This document shows positions 27,802-39,715 of a stretch of 64,000 bases of DNA, piece after piece; the first letter of the stretch is position 1, and each line of letters begins with the position of its first letter. The notes under the pieces are model-generated. The model was not told the origin of the DNA, searched no databases, and worked only from the letters and a program-made list of their open reading frames with translations. The stretch comes from Amoebidium appalachense (Eukaryota; Ichthyosporea): the NCBI GenBank assembly GCA_963693365.1, contig CAVNZM010000011.1, positions 1,178,001-1,242,000 of the forward strand, written 5' to 3'. Both the position numbers and the translations under genes were made by a program.

Positions 27802-27931
27802 CTAGTGCTCTATACAAAGCAAAACACTATAACTAATGTCGTTGTGATAACTTCTCTATTGATTAGTGAATTTGCTTAGTTAAGCAGGAACAAGAGAGAG
27901 CGAATAAGGAACGGTTTGTATAGAGCACTAG
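27802..27931. repeat. 17-bp perfect inverted repeat spanning 130 bp
   Basis: CTAGTGCTCTATACAAA at 27802-27818 and its exact reverse complement at 27915-27931, separated by 96 bases. Could be a small hairpin element or a MITE remnant; no target duplication is clear. Confidence 0.75.
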
Positions 27932-29390
27932 AGGATAAAAAAAAATGAATTTTGAGCCCACATGTTGGGGGGGTCCATCCCGCCCCTTGCCCAGCATTTT
28001 TTCTTTTGACTCGGTTTTATTGATCCTTTGACGAAGGCAACGTGCAGCCACAGGCTACATAACCACCAATAGAACTGAAAAAGCCAAAGCTACGGAAAAA
28101 AAATAAAGCGACAAGTGACAAAGGACACCAGCGGGCAAAACCTTGAGTGTACGTGTATGCGTGAAACTAGTTTGCTCCAACTAGTCATATGCATAACGTT
28201 GCATCGATGTTGACCAGACCACACTCCGCAAGAAGACATCATTACTGCTGCTTCCCAACAGGCCCCCCCCCTCAAAACCTACCGAGGCACAGCAAGCAAG
28301 TCAGCCTCTAAAAAAAGAGCAATGCAGACCAAGTCTGAGCTAAAAAACAATCCCAACGGGCCGGCCCCTAGATAACCCGGAGAAACTGCATCTAGCTCTC
28401 TGATAAGGTGGCCTAGTTGTGGCAGGACACACAGAAAAACACAATTACAGAATGCATGCAAGCAAACCCGGTCATTGCCATACGACTGGAGGCTAAGGTG
28501 CACGGAAAATACACATAATCGGCAATCACCTAAGTTTACAAAATGTCTCCCATAATCCATTGGTCATCTGGCTCACGGATCTAGGGAAGCTTTTCTTATC
28601 AGTGATCACTCGACGCATAGATTGGATCGTGATCACGTACGCACCTGGCCGCCGGGCCCTCCCGGCCCACCGCATCGGTATATCCCCCTTAAAATCTTGC
28701 AATATAAAGGTCCCTCTGCCAAGAGAGCTTGGCCGGCCGCCGAGGGCCTGTCGTCGTCATGATCAGTGCCGTGGCACCGTGATCCAGGGCCAGACCAGTG
28801 CTCATATTTGCTTTTCACGTGAAAGAAACAGCGCTGTGATCGAAGTTTGTTCTGCAAAAAAAGGCCTTTTCATACTACGATGTAGTGTGGTGTGAGAAAA
28901 TGAGGGAAAGCAAGGAGAAGTTATATATATATATATTTGTATTTTCCTTTATATTTTTTTTTCGCATGAAGTTACAATGATTTGAACAGCATGGACAGCC
29001 GGTGTACGAGGACCGTCAGCCCTCACGCACGGTGACTCAGCCGCCCATCAAGCAACTCGCGGCAACACCGCGAAATATACAAAGCCGAAATGCTGGATTA
29101 TACTACCTAAAAGATGGATGTTATTATTGTTACAAGTTTAACGGTGATTTAAATCATTATGATTGGTTTACAATCAGACATTACATAGTACAGAGGAGTG
29201 TCCAAAAGTTGCCATATAGCACAACATACATGTCTTAATTTCTTAGCAAATATTTTATTATACTTGAAAAAGATAAGAAAATTTGATATAAGTTTCATTT
29301 ATGGCCCTAATACTAGATTTATGAGTTATGAGGAGAATAAGTGGTCCGTCCTTTACGATATAGCTATCATAACATGATTGTATTAATTGA

Positions 29391-29443
29391 CCAATCAGAT
29401 GGCTATCTTAATTGCTTTTTTCATTCAGATGAAGGTATAAAAG
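29391..29443 (+). promoter_or_regulatory. CCAAT plus TATA promoter
   Basis: CCAATCAGAT at 29391-29400 and TATAAAAG at 29436-29443 are spaced like a core promoter. They point to a start near 29466 and to the small gene downstream. Confidence 0.65.
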
Positions 29444-29674
29444 CCAGGTGGCTTCATTTCATAAGGGCACTCTTCTAAAATCGCTGCCCAACGTGAAACG
29501 GCTATGACTGATTCTGCTGTGAAACGATCACCGCTAGCCGTAAGGCAACCCAACTGGAACACAAACCTTGACAGGAGAAAACCGAGTCGGCGTTGTTAAG
29601 CAAGCGCACTCTTTTGTACGCATGCTCTGTGATAATAATTTAGCATAACGCTTATCTACGAAACGCAAACGAGA

Positions 29675-29983
29675 ATGTCCGTCCAAGCGAATGTTTTCCT
29701 TATGTCCGGCTCCGTCATGGCACGGCGGCAGCCCGGGGTTCTCTCCGTCTACGGCGCACGTACGCTCCACACCTCCAAAAATGTGGGCAACCAACGTAAT
29801 GATGCCACCGATGTGAACTTGCAGGTTTCGGACAAGGTTGAAACCGACACGCCTCGTGCGGTTGCGAAGGAACAGCCCCGAGTGGCAAGAAGAGAGGAGG
29901 AGAGACCCAGGCAACGCACACCGGCCTACATGCAGACCAGCTACTTCGCTACTGAGCAAGTGCTGTTTGGCAATGATTTTTGA
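29675..29983 (+). CDS. Small single-exon protein of unknown function, possible mitochondrial import signal
   Basis: 102 codons behind a clear TATA/CCAAT promoter and before an AATAAA at 30171. Third codon positions are mostly G or C, like the recognised exons and unlike the spacers. The N terminus lacks acidic residues up to about residue 45 and contains ARRQPGVLS and GARTLHTSKN, resembling mitochondrial targeting presequences. The middle is rich in Glu, Arg and Pro and probably disordered; the end is aromatic (MQTSYFATEQVLFGNDF). I do not recognise a family. A 31-codon upstream ORF (29504-29599) precedes it in the same predicted transcript and might regulate translation or be a short first exon. 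Confidence 0.5.
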   Translation: MSVQANVFLMSGSVMARRQPGVLSVYGARTLHTSKNVGNQRNDATDVNLQVSDKVETDTPRAVAKEQPRVARREEERPRQRTPAYMQTSYFATEQVLFGNDF

Positions 29984-30170
29984 GAGATGTGAGATATGGT
30001 TTAAATAATACGCGAAATGTTTATGTCACGTCTGTGGGTGTGTGGGATTTATGAACGAACACAGCACCGATGAAGAGAGTAGTAACATTTTTGGTATTCC
30101 TGGTGAGTCCTAAAAAAAGAGCTTTTGTGCCAAATTTCTTTGATGCTTCACAGTATGGTTTGTCTGACTA

Positions 30171-30176
30171 AATAAA
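30171..30176 (+). terminator. Poly(A) signal AATAAA
   Basis: 188 bases after the stop of the small gene at 29675-29983. Confidence 0.55.
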
Positions 30177-30179
30177 GCA

Positions 30180-31078
30180 GCTTTGCGGTGCCTAGAGAGT
30201 AATTATCTGTCTGGGTGTGGTGTGTCGTACGTTTGAGGCTGTCGTGCATTTGGCATAGACAGGGACTTAAACTCGGAGCTACTACTACACAAGACCGCCG
30301 GAATTGCCGTAAATGGGCCTACGGTGGACAGAACTACGAGCATCGATGTTGAGGTGACCAGGGGTTGTGGACACTTTCTTTTCAAGTGGTGTGTTGGTCC
30401 CTTGAGTTATGGTGTGAAAGGCTGTTAACTTGGTAGAAGTTATCGCTTCTGAATAAACAGGAACTTTTTCACCTCCACAAGGATTCTGCAAGACACACAA
30501 CCTTTTGCATTTTGATTCTGGCGACCTGCCCACGTGCCGAAAGTGTTCATTTGAGTTCTCGCTGAACGCGAAGTCGAGCTCTCGCTGTGTAATGGTTTAT
30601 TCTAACCTGGTGTCGATCGTGCCTCTCCGTGGCATGTGCGAACGATGTTTCTGCATTGCTTCTTGCTTCTTCCCTTTTAAGGGCCTACATAGGTGCCTCC
30701 ATTTGTGCTTGGCCTAACTTTATTGCACCTGGCATCTTGAGACTTTATAATTTGTGTGTGGCAATAACAACATTCCACCCCTCCAGTTGCGTGAGTTGTT
30801 ACGCCATCAAACTTGCATTCTCTGTTTAGATACCTCTTTCATACCTGCGATAACCAGGCTGAACCTTCCACCGCACTATGCATACTATGACTAGCCCTTT
30901 TTATTCTAGTCTACAACAGGTTCTATGGTGGGACGTGGTTTGCTGCCAGGGTTCAAAGTGATATTACGTAGAGAACGGCTTGCCAGCCCAGGTGATGGTG
31001 TGATCATTGCCCAAATACTAGCATTTCATGTTACTAGTATGTCTGCTGTCAAGTCACCAGACACACTCTCTCTTCTCT

Positions 31079-31169
<91 letters not shown>

Positions 31170-32105
31170 CCCTCTCGCTCTTATCTCTCGTTTCATGATA
31201 TACATAACTCCTACACACACACACGTACCCCGCCCCGCGATCGAGGAAAAGGGGCGTTGGTGAAAAGTACAACGGATGCATGGTACATTCACGGCAGTAG
31301 TCCAGTACCCCAACTCCGGTGACCCTCCCAGTGCCCGTAACACCGCCCTCTTCTCCCTCCCCTCTCTCTCTCTCCAAATCTTCCCCCCCCCCTCCCCCTT
31401 CCTAAAACACGCAAGCATATTGATGAATCATCGGACGTTCTGGGATCTTTTGACTAGATTGGAGGTAGGTCACTTTTGTGCCCTCAACCAGTGCACATTA
31501 CATAAGGATTGGATACAGACACTTTTTATACCAGGCTGCTATTTGCACACCCACTTTTTGCACCCAAAGGCAAGCAAAAGATAAAGTGTATTCAATGATC
31601 ATGTTGGTATGCAATTGTGGGGATCTCTTGGGTAGCTTGAGCGTACACGCATGCACAGCTGGCGATGCGCGACACCGTTAGTTCTGTGCAGCAACTGATA
31701 AATCGATCTTGACGGACCTCCTACAAAGCTGAAAGACTCCTGGTGCGTCCAAACCCCCCCCTGGAGTTGGCAGTCGTGCAGGTACACTGTCGCCAAAGCC
31801 TACCCAGTGCACTGCCTTCGGAATTTGAGCCCGGGCAAGCGGTAGCCAGCGCACCGGCCCCTGTGCGGATTCAAGGTTTCGATCTCAGATTCTCTTGGAC
31901 CCACTCTGATTGGCTGGCAGGGACCACGAGATGTCCAATGGAACTATTCGACTGCTTTCAAAATGGTTTACCCTCCTCTACTTAGCCTTTTTAGGGTTGT
32001 CAACAAGTTTCAACTTTCAAAAACCTTCGACAACTTTTCTTATCATTCACTTCGCCACACGACCAACAGCTCAAACAAACCAATTGCAAGAGCTCTGCAT
32101 TAACA
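30180..32105. other. Spacer upstream of the methyltransferase gene
   Basis: Mostly complex sequence without a recognised gene. It includes a (CT)n array at 31081-31167. An inverted CCAAT (GATTGG) near 31909 is the only promoter-like site noted before the methyltransferase start. Confidence 0.5.
31081..31167. repeat. (CT)n microsatellite
   Basis: Uninterrupted CT dinucleotides over about 85 bases. Confidence 0.95.
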
Positions 32106-32853
32106 ATGCTTTCCAAAAACGACATCGTTCCTTTTGCTGCGGGCGTGGCGGCCTGCGCCGTGCTGCAGTTCCTGCTGTCGCGCAGGCGCGCACTGACAGG
32201 TAGGGCTGGAACGCATGGGTGGGTTGGGACGTAACTGCTGTTTGTGTCTCTACAATTGCGCCTGTTGACCATTATTTGGTCCCTACTTCACTATTATTTC
32301 CCTGGGAGTTAATTTTTATCTCCTGTCCAAGGCTGGCTTGGGGAAAAGATCTTTCTGCCCTCACTTGGGACACGCGGTTCTTTGTGCCACTTTTGTTCTC
32401 GAGTTTCTTGTGATTCTGGCGCTTAGGGAAACTAGCAATCAACCCCCCCTAGGCTTAGATAGCTTGGTTGCGAAACTGGTGAAGCGGCGCGGGATGAGGG
32501 TGGAAAGTGGGGGGGGGGTGGGGGGGGAAGCGGAGGGGAGGGGAGTGGGTGGGGGCGGTGCGGGAGATGTTCCTGCGTGCCTGAAGGCATTGAAGAAGTT
32601 AGCAAGAGTGGGGGGAACGCGCGGCGCGAGGAGGGGGGGGGGGGGGGAGGGGAGGCATGTTTTCAGCCATATTAGCAAGGAAGCAACCTCAAAGTTTACT
32701 GTTGTGGGAGCTTGGGTTATGGGTTGGGGGAAGGGGTTTTGGCAACCTGTTAGAATATTGTCTTCCTGCTTCCCTTCTTGACTTTCGCGTTATTGTGTGT
32801 TTTCTTTCTGTGTGTGTGCGTGAGGGGGTGGGGTGGGTGGGGTGGGGTGGGGT

Positions 32854-32898
<45 letters not shown>

Positions 32899-33487
32899 CG
32901 AATACGATGCAAAAAATTGTAGGTGAGAAGGGGTTGGGGGGAGAGGGGAAGGACGGGGAGGGGGAAGGGGGGAGGGGGAGGGAGGGAGGAGCAAGAAAGG
33001 GGAGGGGGGAAGTTTCTAAGGCTTTCCCTCATGGGCTTTTTGCCGGGAAGTGCTCATGCTATGTGTATGTGTTTGGCGGGGGGAAGGGAAAGGTGGGAGG
33101 GAAGGGGTTTGAGTATGTGACGTGTCTGGTATGATTGGGAAGTGGGGAAAGGAGGGGAGGGGAAGGGGCGTTGACGGCTGCAAGTTTTTCCGGGGATCTG
33201 ATGGTGGGTGGTGCAGCTATGGAGCAGGACAACGTCTACGAGACAGACGCCCTGGTCAACCAGTACCTCGTGTTTCACTACGGCAAGGTAGGTGTGTGTG
33301 TGTGTGTGTGTGCAGTTGAAGGGGGGGGGGGGGGGGGGGGGGGAGGGGGGAGGGGGGGGGTGGGGCGCGTTCCTGAGCTCATTCATTACTATCAACTCAC
33401 TCCCCCTTGTCACTGTTGGTGGGGAAGAAGGAAGGGATTATCGGTTTCTTTTCTTTTCTGTGTGTATGTGATCGTGGTGGTGGTGGT

Positions 33488-33528
<41 letters not shown>

Positions 33529-33878
33529 GGGGCGGATTTGGGAGACGCCTGATTATACTTGGGGGCGAGGGGGGCCCGGGGGGGGGGGGAGGGGGAAGAG
33601 ATTGGGGTGAGCATATGTGGGGATGTGTGTTGGTCATGGAATGTGGCTGGATGGTTGCTTCAGTTAGGGATAGGAATTAAGGCTAACCGATTGGGGGGGG
33701 ATTGGAGAGGGGGTTTTAATAAAGCCTGGAGGCCCCGGGGGGGGGGGGGGGGGGGAGGGGGGTCTGTAATTGTGAAGGGCACACGGACTGGAACTGGTGG
33801 TAAGGGATTTCTCGTTAGGTGAAGGGAAACTTGCTTTTACCACCTTACATATCAGCAAATTAAACACAACCATCCATA

Positions 33879-33925
<47 letters not shown>

Positions 33926-34638
33926 CATAAGGAGGTTCTTCGGTATGACTTTGGTCCCCAAGATGCTCTGGAGTTTCCCAAACGAGTGGCCCAGGAGTGC
34001 TTTGCCTACGAAAAGGGTATAAATCCTCCCCCCCCCCCCCCCCCTCCCGCCTTCCCCTTTCACCTATCGTAACCTTTGTAGTATACACTAGCTGACCGAT
34101 TTGTTCCATGAAACCTTTCCCCCCCTCCCCTTCCATCCCCTCTCCCTCCCCCCCAACCCCCAATCCCCCCCCCCCTCCGGCTGCCACCCCCTGTGCCTCA
34201 AACTTCCCTTACCCCACGGGGTTTCAAAGAGTGAGTGAGAGGCGAAACCTGGAGGTAGCCAAGGAGGGGGAAGAAAAGGGGCTTGTATGATGCAAAGTTG
34301 GGAGAAGGTAGCTTGGGACACTCTCCCCCCCCCCCCCCCCCCCCTCTCCCTCCCTCCCTCCCTCCCTCTCCGCTCCCATATTCCTCCTCTCCCCGGGGGT
34401 CAGCCGCGTTCCACGTGGCTTCTTGTCCTGTTCTTCTCCTCCCCCAGCCACCCACCGACCAGCCCAGCTCACACTCTTTCTTTCTTTGCCCTTGCGTACG
34501 CCCTTTTATCTCATTTCTGCTTTTCTTTTGTTTCCACTCTCGACAGGGACATGTTTTGGTTTCACAAACTTTCTTTTGGCTCGAACTCTGATATGTATAC
34601 TCACGATACACAATCACACACGCTTTGGCCTGCACACG

Positions 34639-34685
<47 letters not shown>

Positions 34686-34744
34686 GCCCATGCCCGCACA
34701 CACACACACACACATGCACACACACACGAGCGCGCCCATGCCTA

Positions 34745-34780
<36 letters not shown>

Positions 34781-35421
34781 GGGCAGAGTGGTGTATCCCG
34801 TGCGCTGGATATTGGCTGTGCTGTGGGCCGGTCTGTGTTCGAGTTGGCACGTGACTACAAAGAAGTCGTGGGAATCGATTTCTCCCATCGGTCAGAGCCC
34901 CCTCCCCCCCCCCCCCCCCCCCCCGGCTGTTTTCTCCCAGCACTTTGCTTGCTCATCTGCGCATGTTCACATGCAACACAAACCTACTTCACACATCATC
35001 GATAACACCTCTGCATGTTGTATTTCCTCCCTCCCCATTCCCCCTCCCCCTCCCCTCCCTGCCGTGGGAGCCCTTTGATGCAAATTACACATGCTGGTGC
35101 CTTGCCTGGGTGTTTGGTGTGTTCAACCGGCCAACATGGCAGCAAGGGGGGGAGTGTTGTGTGTGGGTTGGGGGTGAGGGGGGGAGAGAGAGGGGGGGGG
35201 GGGGGGGGCAGGCATAAAAACATGGCCCGTGTGATTTGGTGTGAGGGGCAACCATGTGCACTTTGCCTTGATGATCGTGTTTAGAATCATCCATCCCCCC
35301 CCCCCCCCCCCTCCCCCCCCCTCCCCCAACCTACCCCTTGAATATCCGTATACATCCATACCTCTACAAAATCTCTCAGTGCAAGCCCCCCAGCAGGAGC
35401 TCGATCACTCACCCCCTCCTC

Positions 35422-35452
<31 letters not shown>

Positions 35453-35782
35453 CTCTCTCTCCCTCCCTCCCTCCTCCCCCCTCAACCCCCCTCGTGTGCA
35501 CACACACACAGAGTACATACTAACATTTTCTCTTGTCTTTGCTTTTGTTATACCGTATACCCCTTCTCCCTCCGCTGGGGCCCTTCCTCCTACCAATTCC
35601 TTCTCTTTTCTTCTCAATACACGCACGCTAGCACAGCATTTCTCTCGATATCTTGACCCCCCCACCCCCTCCTCCCCCCGGGAGAATGGGCTCTACTTCT
35701 TATGCATTCTCTATACGTGTGGTTTGCACTCTGCCTTGTGTTGTCCGTTGTGAATGTGTACTTTGTACTTTATGACCCATTC

Positions 35783-35819
<37 letters not shown>

Positions 35820-36204
35820 CCTCCCTTCCCCCCACAAAGCAAATCAACAGAAAGGGGAAGGGAAAAGGGCAAAGGAGAAGAAATGAATAAGACGATGCCC
35901 ACACTACCACACCGACACGCCTTACGTTTTTATATTCCTCATAACCCCTCCCCCCTTATCTCCCCCCCCCCCCCCCCCCCCTCTAACTCAACAACCCCCC
36001 CCTCGCCCCCACCCACCCACCTCCCTCGTGTCAGCTACCCCCCCCTCTTTAACCACACCCCACCACCAACACGGTCACTTTGTGCATGCAGGTTCATAGC
36101 CGAGGGCAACTACCTGAAGGAGCATGGCAGCCGGCCCTACGAGATACAGGACGAGGGCCGCCTGGGCACAAAGTGTGTCGCTGAGATCGACCCGGCAATC
36201 GTAT

Positions 36205-36281
<77 letters not shown>

Positions 36282-36699
36282 GAAAAGAAAAAAAGGGGGG
36301 GGAAAGGAAAGGAGGGAAGAGGGAGCGGAAAATAGAAGAAAGAGGAAACAAAGGAAGGGAAGGAGCAGGACGGCGGAGTAAGAGGACTGGGCGGGAGAGG
36401 CCCGGGGGGGGGGGGATTGAAAGAGAAAGGAGGATTCTTTGTACGGCGTGGCCTTGAATGGCTGTTAGCATGCTTGGTTGCTCATTTGTTTCTGTGTGGC
36501 TTTTCATATGAGGGTTTTGTTCTTGTCTAGGCGTAAACAGTAAAAATCCTGCTGCCGTCACTCTTCTTTAACCCAACCCAACCCAACCCAACCCCTTCCC
36601 CCTCCCTGCCCCTCTAAACACACTGAGCAGCATTACCATTACGTTGTTCGTCGTGAGTGTATACTTCACATCTGTGTCACATATAAACTCCCCACAACA

Positions 36700-36767
<68 letters not shown>

Positions 36768-38003
36768 AAAAAAAAAAATCCAATCCACATGTAACCAAAA
36801 GGTATATCAACTTTCGGCCACTCTGAACACCTTTCCTGGATATGTTCATCCAATTTATTACCACATGCCCACTCATGCAAAAAATGTGCAACACACAGAC
36901 GTGTTGAAAAAAGCACACACACACACACAGACATGCACGTGTGTTTGAGCATCCACGCGCACAAATACGTCTGCTAGCACACAGACACACGCATACTCCG
37001 GGACCACACTCGCACATACACGCACACACACGCAGACACACACACACCGCGCACACAAGGATCACATGTACCTGCACCCTCACAAATCCAAAATGTCTCG
37101 GTGCAGGACCGCAGCCGGGCCCATTTCCAGTGGGGTGATGCCTGCGACCTGCCTGAGAGCCTCGGCCAGTTTGGTGAGTGCACTAGATGTGGGGGAGGGG
37201 GGGGGGGAGAGAGGAGGGGGGGGGGGGGGGGATCTGTATCCTCGTGTGCTAGCTTGTGTTTGTATGTGTAGTTGGTGTTGCTGTTGGAAAGGTGGTGGTG
37301 TCGGTCTATGTTCCTTTTGGGGAGGGTGGGGGGGGGGGAGAGTTTATGGATGTGTATGTGGGGGTGGGGAGTGGCTGGGGGGTTGCGGGGTGTGTGTGTG
37401 TGTGTGTTGGGGGGAGGAGGGGGGATGGTGCTCTGTGTGGGTATATGCATATGGTTGTGTGGGCTTTGGGAGGGAGAGGAGGGGGGGGGTAGTATGCTTT
37501 ACATAGTACGAAGTACACATTGACAACGAAAAGCGCAATATAGGTATGCAGGGCACATGGTGTGTGCATATGCAGCCTTGGGGCATGGTCGGTACAGATA
37601 GATCCTGATAATGAGCATCTGCACGAAGGAACCCATGAGAACCTACATGTGGGTGTGGTTAAAGTCATCTGGTGTGGATGTGTCTCCACACGTGCATCCC
37701 TGTGTGGTTGAATCAGCCCGGGGGGGGGGGGGGGGGGAGGGGGGGAGTTGATATGTTCGTGTGTGAGTTCGTGTGCTCGTGTGTGTGTGTGTTGGGGGTG
37801 TGGTAGGGAGCTAACTGTGTGGTGCAGGGGCTGTGCTTGCAGCCAATCTGATCTGCCGCCTGCCCGACCCTCGCAAGTTCCTTCGCCGCTGTGCCTCCCT
37901 CGTGGCCACTGGGGGGGTTCTGGTCATTGCCTCCCCGTACACCTACATGGAGGTTGGTGAACCCCCCCCCTCCCCCCCCCCCCACCACCACCACCACCAC
38001 CAT

Positions 38004-38068
<65 letters not shown>

Positions 38069-38175
38069 CATCTCTCACACAATCACTTACTTGACTCAGT
38101 CATTCATACATTCACACACACATTCTCTCTCTCTCTCTTTCTCTCTCTCTCCCCTCTCTCTCCCCTCTCTCTCAC

Positions 38176-38207
<32 letters not shown>

Positions 38208-38811
38208 CCCCCCCCCCCCTCCCCCCCCCCCCCATCCCCTCCGCCCCTTCCTCCCTCCCCCCATCTCCCCCCCCCCCCCCCCCCCCCTCTCTCTCTCTCT
38301 GTGTGTGTATGCTTCACGACCCAATACCCTCTTAAATATGTCTACTCCCACATCCCTTTTGAGCTTGTTATCACGGCGGTATATGTGGGCACGACACAGC
38401 AGGCAACCGAGCCACCCGATTCCACCAGCACACAGTACACACACACACACATGCACAAACTCGAACACACCAATTTTTCAGTTGTTTCACGGTAGATAGC
38501 AATTGGCTCCGTCCATATTCCGCATTATCCCTGCCCCCCCCCCCCCCCCCCCCCCTTTTTTTTGGGGGGGGGGGGATACACACCCATACTTTTTTCCTTT
38601 CGACCAACAGGAGTTTACACACCGGGACCAATGGATTGGTGGATACACGGATGCAAACGGGAAACCGGTGTACGGATTCGACACCCTGAAGCAGATTCTG
38701 GGCGAACACTTTGAGCTGGTTGGTGAGAAGGAGCTCCAATTTTTCATCCGCGAAACGGCACACAAGAACCAGTGGAGTGTGAGCCACGTCACAGCGTGGA
38801 GGCGCAAGTAG
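32106..38811 (+). CDS. Ovothiol-type 4-mercaptohistidine N1-methyltransferase, membrane-anchored (8 exons, complete)
   Basis: A SAM-dependent methyltransferase resembling the C-terminal domain of OvoA and stand-alone ovothiol methyltransferases, which methylate the imidazole of 5-thiohistidine to make ovothiol A. Exons are 32106-32199, 33217-33287, 33926-34016, 34782-34890, 36092-36200, 37107-37173, 37828-37952 and 38611-38811; all phases close and give 288 residues. Family motifs are [35 protein letters not shown] motif I ([17 protein letters not shown]), [46 protein letters not shown] and the C-terminal [16 protein letters not shown]. The OvoA sulfoxide-synthase domain is absent. Exon 1 encodes a hydrophobic segment (residues 9-24) followed by SRRRA, predicting a membrane anchor; that exon is supported by a GTAGGG donor and correct phase but not by homology. 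The stop is TAG. Six introns contain long homopolymers. Confidence 0.9.
35736..35784 (+). repeat. Intron motif copy A
   Basis: Copy of a recurrent motif with core TTGTCCGTTGTGAATGTGTA followed by CTTTGTACTTTATGAC, in methyltransferase intron 4, running directly into a poly-C tract. Confidence 0.7.
36205..36261. repeat. Compound poly-C/poly-A right after a 5' splice site
   Basis: The donor GTATTG at 36201 is followed directly by about 30 C and then about 23 A. Confidence 0.9.
36570..36593. repeat. (CCCAA)n telomere-like short array
   Basis: Five tandem CCCAA units in methyltransferase intron 5. A related G-rich stretch with TTAGGG and TTGGG units occurs at 57581-57612. Confidence 0.8.
36641..36690 (+). 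repeat. Intron motif copy E
   Basis: Core TTGTTCGTCGTGAGTGTATA in methyltransferase intron 5, followed by CCCC and a (CA)n array. Confidence 0.65.
37497..37542 (-). repeat. Intron motif copy C (reverse orientation)
   Basis: Reverse complement shows TTTCGTTGTCAATGTGTACT followed by TCGTACTATG, in methyltransferase intron 6; downstream in that orientation lies a C run. Confidence 0.65.
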
Positions 38812-39518
38812 GTGTGTGTGTGCAGGGCGAAAGGCATGAAAGCAGGTAAAACTTTTAGTCGGTTTTCTTGGGTGGCGTAGAATCGTTCTCAATGGTTAAA
38901 GTTTCTGGTTGGGTCGTATTTCTATCTTTCTCTGCAACGGCCAAACGTTTTGTAAACCCACTGTTTTCATTATGTGTGCTGCGACTGGTGTGATAGGACT
39001 AGTAGAGTGAAAGCTGATAAAGAGTTGTGTTAAAACTGGTCCCGTTCGACATGCTATTCGTCCGTCAGTACTGATATGTATAGCCTCAGGTTTATGGTGT
39101 GTGTCACACAGTTCCCTCGTTATATTTATTGATTTTGTTGATCTTTTAAATGATTTGTTTATTTTGGCATGTAGGTCTGTACCCTGTTTACTGTGTCCTG
39201 CAATGCGTGTTTCCAAAAGAGCGTTGCAGGGCCCAAACTTATATGACCAGGCCCTCTAAGATCACACTTTCATGTTATCTCTTTCTGGCGTCGTGTCGAG
39301 TTTTGTTCTGAGCACAGCCGTTCAGGCTCACATTTTAGCTGGCACCGCGGCTGCAAGAAATAAAGTTATAACCTTCCTTTTGACGACTCAGGCAGACCCG
39401 TCATTTTGACAACGGCTGTGTCTGACCATGACTCACTTCGCTTGGGCAACTGAGCTCGATTGAGCAATTGAAGTCCATCATCCCGTCCGGAATACTCTCT
39501 CGTCTCACAGAACCGTAG

Positions 39519-39553
<35 letters not shown>

Positions 39554-39608
39554 TTCTTCCCCGACTCTCTCTCTCTCCTCCATCCTCTTCCCCATGGAGT
39601 TCATTCAC

Positions 39609-39640
<32 letters not shown>

Positions 39641-39681
39641 CTCTCTCTCTCCTCCCTCCTCTTCCCCATGGAGTTCAATCC

Positions 39682-39715
<34 letters not shown>

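Larger units (their letters stand above)
26430..29390. other. Gene-poor spacer with GA-rich and poly-G tracts
   Basis: Holds a purine-rich block (26870-27200), a G run near 27098-27127, a T-run/67-base G run (27417-27496), an inverted repeat (27802-27931), an AT-rich segment around 28920-29400 and a short coding-like stretch at about 28990-29090 (HGQPVYEDRQPSRTV) with no partner I can identify. No gene is called. Confidence 0.5.

Noticed and set aside
28990-29238. Coding-like stretch HGQPVYEDRQPSRTV leading into AT-rich sequence
   Set aside because: Only about 30 codons look biased; no start, no family and no partner exon.
30051-30110. Short frame MNEHSTDEESSNIFGIP with a GTGAGT donor
   Set aside because: Could be a first exon, but no continuing exon was found and the resemblance to known proteins is too slight.
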